Assembly (NCBI RefSeq): GCF_002234595.1
Contig: NZ_NMUL01000045.1
Location: forward strand, 1 to 64,000
Length of the DNA stretch: 64,000 bases
Reading direction: 5' to 3'
Source of the DNA: Amycolatopsis vastitatis
Lineage (GTDB): Bacteria > Actinomycetota > Actinomycetes > Mycobacteriales > Pseudonocardiaceae
The notes beneath the pieces were generated by a model that saw only the letters and a program-made list of their open reading frames with translations, was not told the origin of the DNA and searched no databases. The position numbers were made by a program, and so were the translations under genes. Positions 52,013 through 58,436 of this stretch are shown here, one piece after another. Each line of letters begins with the position of its first letter. Positions within the stretch are counted from its first letter, which is position 1.

Positions 52013-52120
52013 CCGCCGATCACCTTCCCTCCGCGCCGGCCGCCCCGGTCGACGTCCCCGCGGCCACCACGCGTGGCCGGGGTTCTGACCACCCGGTACC
52101 CCTGCACCTGGTGATCGACT

Positions 52121-52193
52121 TGTGGACATCCGGTGGGTAAAGGCCGGCCAGCTGTGGACAACTGCTGCCCAGTCTACCCCAACCTGTGGACCA
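52121..52193 (+). promoter_or_regulatory. Three DnaA-box-like sequences at exact 32-bp intervals upstream of nrdR
   Basis: TGTGGACAT (52121-52129), TGTGGACAA (52153-52161) and TGTGGACCA (52185-52193) share orientation and a 32-bp period. The middle one is identical to the high-GC actinomycete DnaA box read on the opposite strand (TTGTCCACA). They occupy the nrdR leader, downstream of the NrdR-like box. Function is inferred. Confidence 0.55.
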
Positions 52194-52208
52194 ACTACAG
52201 CGGTGTAA

Positions 52209-52224
52209 CTACTACATATAGCGG
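52209..52224. promoter_or_regulatory. NrdR-box-like sequence
   Basis: The core CTACATATAG (52212-52221) matches 9 of 10 positions of the NrdR-box core CwATATATwG. It is about 200 bp upstream of nrdR, and a TACGCT -10-like element lies just beyond it on the minus strand, so NrdR could autoregulate nrdR-nrdJ. A second, normally spaced box was not found with confidence. Confidence 0.6.
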
Positions 52225-52303
52225 GCGAGCGTAGAACTCGGGGAGGGCGCGCGCAAGCCGGCGCGCATCCCGGAAGAAGGTTGCCCCGACGGTCCGCGAC
52301 GGG

Positions 52304-52777
52304 TCAGGACCCGGGGACGACGGCGGGGTCGGCGACCGGGACCGTGAGCGACAGCCCGGGCACCAGGACGGCCTGGTCCAGGCGATTCAGCTCCTTGATC
52401 CGGGCGACAACCGCGCCAGGGTCACTGCCTGGCGCGAATCGCGCGGCCAGGGAGCCGAGCGTGTCACCCTGCTCGACCGACACCGCGGCCGTCCGTTCCG
52501 GCACCGGAGCACTCGCGGAACCGCCGCCGAAAAGACCCAATCCGGTGATCACCAGGCAGCTCGCGACGGCGAGCCCGGCGAGCCACGGCCACCGCACCGG
52601 CACGCGCCGGGGCGCCACGCACGGCGCGCCGGCCGGGCGGCGGCCCGCCACGACCCGCGCGCGCGTCGGCGGGCGGTGCACCTCGCCGCGGCGCCCGCGC
52701 AGCACGCGCACGGGACGGGGTTGCGCCGGGACCGGGGTCGCCGGGCGGGCTTGCCCGCGTTCGGCCAGAATGGACAT
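52304..52777 (-). CDS. LysM-domain membrane protein, probable SOS-induced division inhibitor
   Basis: A 157-residue protein. The arginine/proline-rich cytoplasmic N-terminus is followed by one membrane helix (WPWLAGLAVASCLVITGLGLF) and a C-terminal LysM (VSVEQGDTLGSLAARFAPGS through VLVPGLSLTVPVA) that binds peptidoglycan. The ATG at 52777 follows GAGGAGG. Position divergent from lexA and two upstream LexA boxes match the mycobacterial Rv2719c (ChiZ) and corynebacterial DivS pattern, which halt division after DNA damage. That role is inferred from context. Confidence 0.8.
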   Translation of the reverse strand: MSILAERGQARPATPVPAQPRPVRVLRGRRGEVHRPPTRARVVAGRRPAGAPCVAPRRVPVRWPWLAGLAVASCLVITGLGLFGGGSASAPVPERTAAVSVEQGDTLGSLAARFAPGSDPGAVVARIKELNRLDQAVLVPGLSLTVPVADPAVVPGS

Positions 52778-52843
52778 CCGAACCTCCTCGAAACCCTGGT
52801 GTCCGCCCGATTCCCCGGACCGGGGCGGCCCGTGGATCAAGGT

Positions 52844-52875
52844 CGAACAGGCGTTCTATCGAACGCCCGTGCGAA
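52844..52875. promoter_or_regulatory. Two contiguous LexA (SOS) boxes
   Basis: TCGAACAGGCGTTCTA (52844-52859) and TCGAACGCCCGTGCGA (52860-52875) each match the actinobacterial consensus TCGAACnnnnGTTCGA except for one position. They abut without a gap, about 70 bp upstream of the LysM gene start, and should confer SOS control. Confidence 0.75.
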
Positions 52876-52922
52876 GGTCTACCACCTACCACCGACAAAA
52901 TCGAGCGGACACGGCGTGTCGA

Positions 52923-52938
52923 TCGAACAGATGTTTGA
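52923..52938. promoter_or_regulatory. LexA (SOS) box in the lexA promoter
   Basis: TCGAACAGATGTTTGA matches TCGAACnnnnGTTCGA with one mismatch. It lies about 135 bp upstream of the lexA GTG and is likely the autoregulatory site. Confidence 0.75.
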
Positions 52939-53071
52939 AATCGCCGTGCCCGGGGGCTAACGTCGGTGACCAGGGCATCTGCCGGGCAGATGCCGCCGGC
53001 GAGCCTGCCCGCACCCCGCGGGCGGCGGCCGGCGCGCAGATACGTGCAGCGAACGTCTGGGAGGCGACGCA

Positions 53072-53797
53072 GTGGCGAAGGAGAACAAGGCGGGCAGGAC
53101 CAGTGGGTCCCCCGGCGGCTCGGGCAAGGTGCACGCCATGCCCGAGGTGTACGACGTGGACGAGACGCTCACCGTCCGCCAGCAGCAGGTGCTCGACGTG
53201 ATCCGCTCCTGGGTCAGCCGGTTCGGCTACCCGCCCAGCGTCCGGGAAATCGGCGAAGCGGTCGGGCTGACGTCGACGTCGTCCGTCTCGCACCAGCTGC
53301 GCGCCCTGCAGCGCAAGGGGTACCTGCGCCGCGACGCGAACCGGCCGCGCGCGGTCGGCGTGCTCTCGGCGACCGACGACAACCCCATGGGCATCGAGAT
53401 GGACCAGCAGCCGGTCATGCCGAAGGCGGCGTACGTGCCGCTGGTCGGCCGGATCGCCGCCGGCGGCCCGGTGCTGGCCGAGCAGTCCATCGAGGACGTC
53501 TTCCCGCTGCCGCGGGAGATCGTCGGCGAGGGCGAGCTGTTCCTGCTGAAGGTCACCGGCGACTCGATGATCGACGCGGCCATCACCGACGGCGACTGGG
53601 TCGTGGTCCGGCAGCAGCCGGACGCCGACAACGGCGAGATCGTCGCGGCGATGATCGACGGCGAGGCCACGGTCAAGACCTTCAAGCGCAAGGGCGGCCA
53701 CATCTGGCTGATGCCGCACAACGAGGCGTACGAGCCGATCCCCGGCGACGACGCGACGGTGCTCGGCAAAGTTGTCGCAGTCCTCAGGCGGTTGTAG
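53072..53797 (+). CDS. lexA: SOS repressor LexA
   Basis: A 241-residue repressor with a GTG start and GGGAGG upstream. The N-terminal winged HTH (about residues 35-95: PPSVREIGEAVGLTSTSSVS) binds SOS boxes. The self-cleavage site A130-G131 lies in RIAAGGPVL, with S165 (TGDSMIDAA) and K202 (ATVKTFKR) as the catalytic dyad. RecA filaments would trigger cleavage. The extended, glycine-rich N-terminus (residues 1-25) is usual for actinomycetes. Confidence 0.95.
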   Translation: MAKENKAGRTSGSPGGSGKVHAMPEVYDVDETLTVRQQQVLDVIRSWVSRFGYPPSVREIGEAVGLTSTSSVSHQLRALQRKGYLRRDANRPRAVGVLSATDDNPMGIEMDQQPVMPKAAYVPLVGRIAAGGPVLAEQSIEDVFPLPREIVGEGELFLLKVTGDSMIDAAITDGDWVVVRQQPDADNGEIVAAMIDGEATVKTFKRKGGHIWLMPHNEAYEPIPGDDATVLGKVVAVLRRL

Positions 53798-53863
53798 CGA
53801 GTCGGATGGGGCGAGGTGTGTCCACAGAAAGCGTGGACCACGGCCGCTCGCTCCAAGTGTCTT

Positions 53864-53906
53864 CTGGGGGTGCAACCCCCAGAACCCGCCGGGGGCAAGC
53901 CCCCGG
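53864..53906. terminator. Double hairpin terminator after lexA
   Basis: Two perfect hairpins stand side by side: CTGGGGG(TGCAA)CCCCCAG at 53864-53882 and CCGGGGGCAAGCCCCCGG at 53889-53906. They lie between convergent lexA and the gene at 54026. Such paired G/C hairpins are common between genes in this group of organisms. Confidence 0.8.
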
Positions 53907-54025
53907 ACCCCCGCCTCGGTCACCTTGGGCGTGAACGCCCGGGTTCGCACGGCTGAGGTTGGGTGTTTGAGTTTGGTTTGAGTTCACTGGATCGGGTGGT
54001 CTTGGCTGTGGGGAGCCATGACCCG

Positions 54026-55042
54026 CTAGTGGGTTCGGCGGCGCAGCCTTCTGAAGCCGAACCAGCCGATTCCGACCAGCGCCAGCGTGATCCCGGCGGC
54101 GGGGAGGACGGGGAGCCCGGCCCCGTCCCCCGCCGAACCGGACGACGCGCCGGTGCCTGCCGAGGACTTGCCCTCCGCCGGTGCGCCGGACTGCGCGGCC
54201 AACGCGGCCGCGCCCCGCACCACGCGGAGCGGCTGGCCCGTCCCTTCGCTGCCGGAGAGCAGCGTCCCGTCGGGATCGAACGCGATCGCCTCGCCCTGCT
54301 TCTCCCCCGGCAACGGGATCCGGACCGGGGTGCGCTGCAGCGCGGCCATGACATCGCCGTCGGGCACGGCGTAGAGGTAAGCGTCGGTGTAGGTGCGCAG
54401 CGCGACGACGCTGCCGTCGGCCGTCGAGGCGCCGCCGGTGACCAGCACCGAGCCGATCGACCCGACCGGGCCGCCCTGGGTGTCCGTGGCGGAGATCTTC
54501 AGCGAGCCGACCTTCTCCAGGTTGGTCGGCCCGGGACTCGCCAACGGCCCCGAAGGCCGGTAGACCTTCGCCTCGCCGAGGATGTCCTTGGTGATCAGGT
54601 ACGGCGTCCCCGACTTGTCCATGATCAGCGCTTCGGTGTCGTGCTGGCCGTCGGGGTAGGTGAGCCGGTGCATCGTGACCTTGCCGTCGGGACTCAGCTC
54701 CTCCAACGCCACCGTCAGCCGGGCCTTGTTGTTGTCACCGGTGTCGGACAGCCAGAGCCTTCCGTCCGGGGTCCGGGCCAGGTCCTCGGGATCGAACGGG
54801 TCCGTGCGGTCGGTGATGACCTTCTGCACCTTGCAGTCCCGGCCCAGCACGAACACCTGGATCTTGGTGCCGCCGTCGTTCATCGCGTAGAGGTGCTCGC
54901 CGTCGGACACCAGGCCGGACAACTCGCCGATCCGCGAATCCTTCACCGTGCACAGCGTCTCGACCGCCGGAGCCGCCGATGCCGACGCCGGCCCGGTCAG
55001 AACCGCGAGAACCACCGCCGCGAAAGCGACCACCCAGCGCAC
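54026..55042 (-). CDS. Exported, C-terminally membrane-anchored beta-propeller-like protein
   Basis: A 338-residue protein. The GTG at 55042 follows GGAGGTGG. A signal peptide (VVAFAAVVLAVLTGPASASA) is followed by an outer domain with repeated strands (LSGLVSDGEHLYAMND, PDGRLWLSDTGDNNKARL, DGSVVALRTYTDAYLY, AFDPDGTLLSGSE), consistent with a propeller. A low-complexity serine/glycine linker leads to a C-terminal membrane helix (AGITLALVGIGWFGF) and a basic end (RRLRRRTH). Enzymatic function is not evident. It occupies the place of Rv2721c-like genes near lexA. Confidence 0.72.
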   Translation of the reverse strand: MRWVVAFAAVVLAVLTGPASASAAPAVETLCTVKDSRIGELSGLVSDGEHLYAMNDGGTKIQVFVLGRDCKVQKVITDRTDPFDPEDLARTPDGRLWLSDTGDNNKARLTVALEELSPDGKVTMHRLTYPDGQHDTEALIMDKSGTPYLITKDILGEAKVYRPSGPLASPGPTNLEKVGSLKISATDTQGGPVGSIGSVLVTGGASTADGSVVALRTYTDAYLYAVPDGDVMAALQRTPVRIPLPGEKQGEAIAFDPDGTLLSGSEGTGQPLRVVRGAAALAAQSGAPAEGKSSAGTGASSGSAGDGAGLPVLPAAGITLALVGIGWFGFRRLRRRTH

Positions 55043-55114
55043 CCAGCCACCTCCGAGTAAGTCCCAGCGTGCGATGCCCGTGCACCGCACGCCGGAAACT
55101 TACTCGGAGACGTG

Positions 55115-56563
55115 TCAGGCCCTGGTCGAGTTGGTCTCGTACTCGCGCAAAGCCGCCGCGAGGTCCGGGCGGACCCGGACCAGCAGGCGCGTGCCGTCCT
55201 CGACGTGCTCCTCTTCGACGACTTCGCCGTCCGCGTGCGCCCGCGCGACCAGCTCGCCGCGCGCGTAGGGCACGAGGACGTCGACCGTGACCTCCGGCCG
55301 CGGCAGGCGGTCGGCGATCACCTCGACGAGCTCCGCGATGCCCGCTCCGGTCCGGGCCGAGACCTGGACCGAGCCGGCCAGCGCGTGCCGCAGCCGGGCG
55401 AGGCTGACGTCGTCGGACGCGTCGACCTTGTTGATCACCAGCAGCTCCGGCGGGAGCGGCTCCTTGCGCTTGCGCGTGATCTCGCCGAGCACCTCGCGCA
55501 CGGCGCTGACCTGCTCCTCCGGCGCCGGGTCGGCCCCGTCCACCACGTGCAGCAGCAGGTCCGCGTCGGCGGCCTCCTCCAGCGTCGAGCGGAACGCGTC
55601 CACCAGCTGGTGCGGCAGGTGCCGCACGAACCCGACGGTGTCGGTCAGCGTGTAGCCGCGCCCGTCCGCGGTCTGCGCGCGCCGCGTGGTCGGGTCGAGG
55701 GTGGCGAACAGCGCGTCCTCCACCAGCACCCCGGCCCCGGTCAGCGCGTTGAGCAGGCTCGACTTGCCGGCGTTGGTGTAGCCGACGATCGCCACGCTGG
55801 GCACCTCGTTGGCCAGCCGCCGCCCGCGCTTGGTCTCGCGGATGGTGTCCATGGCGGCGATCTCGCGACGCAGCTTCGCCACGCGCTTGTTGATCCGCCG
55901 CCGGTCGGTCTCGAGCTTGGTCTCACCGGGACCGCGCAGGCCGACGCCGCCGTTCGCGCCGCCGGCGCGGCCACCGGCCTGCCGGGACAGCGACGTACCC
56001 CACCCGCGCAGGCGCGGGATCAGATACTGCAGCTGGGCCAGCTCGACCTGGGCCTTGCCCTCCTTCGACCGGGCGTGCTGGGCGAAGATGTCGAGGATCA
56101 GGGCGGTCCGGTCGATGACCTTGACCTTGACCTTCTCCTCGAGCTGCCGCAGCTGGCCCGGCGAGAGCTCGCCGTCGCAGATCACGGTGTCGGCGCCGGT
56201 GGAACCGACGATGTCGCGCAGCTCCCGCACCTTGCCCGAGCCGATGTAGGTGGCCGGGTCCGGCTTGGTCCGCCGCTGGATGAGGCCTTCGAGGACCTCC
56301 GAGCCCGCCGTCTCGGCCAGGCGCGCCAGCTCGGCCAGCGACGCCTCGGACTGCAGGGCCGTGCCCTCGGTCCACACGCCGACCAGCACGACGCGCTCGA
56401 GCCGCAGTTGCCGGTACTCGACCTCGGTGACGTCGTCCAGCTCCGTGGACAGTCCCCTGACCCGGCGCAGCGACGCCCGGTCCTCGAGCTCCATTTCGCC
56501 TGTCGACGGGTCGCCGTCGTACAGGTCGTCGTCGTGGTCTTCGGTGTGTGTCAGTTCTGTCAT
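55115..56563 (-). CDS. hflX: Ribosome-associated GTPase HflX
   Basis: A 482-residue GTPase. The N-terminal HflX domain (GSGKVRELRDIV, DGELSPGQLRQLEEK, RTALILDIFAQHARSKEGKAQVELAQLQY) and the GPGETKLETDRR signature precede the G domain, with Walker A GYTNAGKSS near residue 260, LDPTTR, DTVGFV and NKVD. HflX rescues stalled ribosomes under stress. An acidic N-terminal extension (DHDDDLYDGD) is typical of actinomycetes. GGAGG precedes the ATG. Confidence 0.95.
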   Translation of the reverse strand: MTELTHTEDHDDDLYDGDPSTGEMELEDRASLRRVRGLSTELDDVTEVEYRQLRLERVVLVGVWTEGTALQSEASLAELARLAETAGSEVLEGLIQRRTKPDPATYIGSGKVRELRDIVGSTGADTVICDGELSPGQLRQLEEKVKVKVIDRTALILDIFAQHARSKEGKAQVELAQLQYLIPRLRGWGTSLSRQAGGRAGGANGGVGLRGPGETKLETDRRRINKRVAKLRREIAAMDTIRETKRGRRLANEVPSVAIVGYTNAGKSSLLNALTGAGVLVEDALFATLDPTTRRAQTADGRGYTLTDTVGFVRHLPHQLVDAFRSTLEEAADADLLLHVVDGADPAPEEQVSAVREVLGEITRKRKEPLPPELLVINKVDASDDVSLARLRHALAGSVQVSARTGAGIAELVEVIADRLPRPEVTVDVLVPYARGELVARAHADGEVVEEEHVEDGTRLLVRVRPDLAAALREYETNSTRA

Positions 56564-56606
56564 CGTGCCTCCATGGTCCCACGATTCGCCGCGGGAACCG
56601 AACTCA

Positions 56607-57110
56607 TTAGCTGCTGGGATAGGTGGCGAGGTAGACCGCGGTGCGTTCGGCGCCGGGACGGCGCGGGCGCGCGCGGAACTCCTCGAGCAGGGCGTTCAGC
56701 CGGGTTTCCAGCTCCGCCCGCTCCTCGGGGGCCACCTGGACGACCAGGCGTGACTGGTGCACGCCGTCGAATCCGGTCTCGGCGATCTCGGCCAGATAGG
56801 CCTCGAGAACCGCCTGTTCCACGCCCTTGTCACCGCATGAGTCGAGTGTCCACGAAAGCCCCGTCGAAAGATACGGGATTTCCTTGGCCCCCCGGGCGCC
56901 GCGGCGTGGCGGCTGCGCGGCGAGGAAGCCCGTGTCGACCAGCCTGCGCACGTGGTGCAGCGTGGTCGCCGGGTCCCGGCCCAGCCGCTGCGCGAGTTCC
57001 TTGTTCGTGAGCGCCTCCGAGAAGGTCAACCGGATGATGCGCAGCCGTATTCCGGAGGCCAGCGCGGCGGCCTCGGCTTCGGTCGCGGCGCGTCGTTTCG
57101 CAGGGAGCAC
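56607..57110 (-). CDS. ArsR-like winged-helix regulator
   Basis: A 167-residue regulator. The winged HTH spans about residues 8-75 (IRLRIIRLTFSEALTNKELAQRLG, ATTLHHVRRLVDTGFLAAQP), with a basic wing (RRGARGAKEIPYLS) and a C-terminal effector or dimer domain. No metal-binding cysteine pair of the ArsR metal sensors is visible, so the ligand is probably organic. The GTG at 57110 is preferred because TAGGCT lies 7 nt upstream. It is divergent from an MFS exporter across an inverted repeat. Confidence 0.78.
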   Translation of the reverse strand: MLPAKRRAATEAEAAALASGIRLRIIRLTFSEALTNKELAQRLGRDPATTLHHVRRLVDTGFLAAQPPRRGARGAKEIPYLSTGLSWTLDSCGDKGVEQAVLEAYLAEIAETGFDGVHQSRLVVQVAPEERAELETRLNALLEEFRARPRRPGAERTAVYLATYPSS

Positions 57111-57131
57111 GGCGCACAGCCTAGAGCGAAC

Positions 57132-57155
57132 AGTGATTGACTCTTTCCAATCACT
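57132..57155. promoter_or_regulatory. Operator-like perfect inverted repeat between regulator and MFS gene
   Basis: AGTGATTG (57132-57139) and CAATCACT (57148-57155) are exact inverted half-sites with an 8-bp spacer. They lie 18 bp before the MFS start and 21 bp before the regulator start, the expected position for repression of both. Confidence 0.75.
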
Positions 57156-57173
57156 TGCGCCAGACTCGCGGGC

Positions 57174-58427
57174 ATGCACAGGGGGTCACTTTTCCGCCAC
57201 GCCGACTTCAGGCGGCTGTTCGCCGGCGACACGGCCAGCCAGTTCGGCGTGTTCGTCGGCAACACCGCCGTCCCGCTGCTCGCGGCCGTGACGCTGGCCG
57301 CGACGCCGTTCGAGATGGGGCTGCTCACCGCCGCCGAAACGCTCGCGTTCCTGCTGATCGGGCTGCCGGCGGGCGTGTGGGTCGACCGGATGCGCCGCCG
57401 CCCGGTCATGCTCACCGCCGACTTCACCCGGGCGGCGCTGCTCCTGAGCGTGCCGGTCGCCTGGTGGGCGGGGGTACTGACGCTCGCGCAGCTGCTGGTC
57501 GTCGTGTTGTTCGTGGGCATCGCGACGGTGTTCTTCGACATCGCCTACCAGTCGTACCTGCCCACGCTCGTCGGCCGGGAGCACCTGCTGGAGGGCAACG
57601 CCAAGCTGCAGGCCGTCCAGTCGACCGCGCAGATCGCCGGGCCGAGCGCCGCCGGCGTCCTGGTCCAGCTGGTGACCGCGGCGAACACCGTGCTGGTCAC
57701 CGGCCTCGGCTTCCTCACGTCGGCGCTGTGCCTGCTGCGGATCCGCGCGCAGGAACCCGCGCCGGACCGCGGCGACAACCCCCGACTGCTCCCGCAGATC
57801 ACCGAAGGACTGCGGTTCGTCTTCTCCGACAAGCCGTTGCGGTCGATCGTCGGCACGACGTCGACGGCGAACTTCTTCAGCGGCGCGTTCGCCGCCGTGT
57901 ACGTACTGTTCCTGACGCGGACCGTCGGGCTGCCGCCGGCCGCGGTGGGCGCGCTCATGGCGGTCGGCGGCGCCGGCGGCATCCTCGGCGCGGTCTGCTC
58001 GGGCGCGATCACCCGGCGGGTCGGCCAGTCTCGCGCGATCTGGCTGATCCCGCTGGGCACCTTGCCCGGTCACCTGCTGATCCCGCTCGCCGCGCCGGAC
58101 TGGCGGCTCGGGCTCGCCGGGTTCGGCGCGGCGCTCGGCTCGTTCGGCATCATCGTCTACAACGTCGCGCAGATTTCGTACCGGCAGGCGATCTGCCCGG
58201 ACCGTCTCCTCGGCCGGATGAACGCCAGCGTGCGGTTCGTCGTCTTCGGCACGATCCCGCTCGGCGGGCTGCTGGGCGGCGCGCTCGGCGAAGGACTCGG
58301 GCTGCGCGGCGCGATGTGGGTGGCGGTCGCCGGCGAAGCCGCGTCGGTGCTGTGGGTGGTGTGCTCGCCCTTGCGGCACATGCGCGATCTGCCGACCGAG
58401 GCGAAAAGCGGTTCCGCGGCCGCCTAG
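57174..58427 (+). CDS. MFS transporter, drug-exporter type
   Basis: A 417-residue 12-helix transporter. The start (FRHADFRRLFAGDTASQFG) and the loop after helix 2, GLPAGVWVDRMRRRPVML, are the motif A of MFS_3-type exporters (PF05977). Hydrophobic segments cover both halves, with a basic central loop. Divergent control by a winged-helix repressor supports inducible efflux of a drug or metabolite. It ends 9 bp before a ValS gene, so efflux and synthetase may respond to the same compound, which is an inference. Confidence 0.85.
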   Translation: MHRGSLFRHADFRRLFAGDTASQFGVFVGNTAVPLLAAVTLAATPFEMGLLTAAETLAFLLIGLPAGVWVDRMRRRPVMLTADFTRAALLLSVPVAWWAGVLTLAQLLVVVLFVGIATVFFDIAYQSYLPTLVGREHLLEGNAKLQAVQSTAQIAGPSAAGVLVQLVTAANTVLVTGLGFLTSALCLLRIRAQEPAPDRGDNPRLLPQITEGLRFVFSDKPLRSIVGTTSTANFFSGAFAAVYVLFLTRTVGLPPAAVGALMAVGGAGGILGAVCSGAITRRVGQSRAIWLIPLGTLPGHLLIPLAAPDWRLGLAGFGAALGSFGIIVYNVAQISYRQAICPDRLLGRMNASVRFVVFGTIPLGGLLGGALGEGLGLRGAMWVAVAGEAASVLWVVCSPLRHMRDLPTEAKSGSAAA

Positions 58428-58436
58428 AGTTGCTTC

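Noticed and set aside
52013..52303. Cobalamin riboswitch before nrdR-nrdJ
   Set aside because: NrdJ needs B12, so I looked for the conserved B12-box sequence and surrounding helices; none was recognisable.
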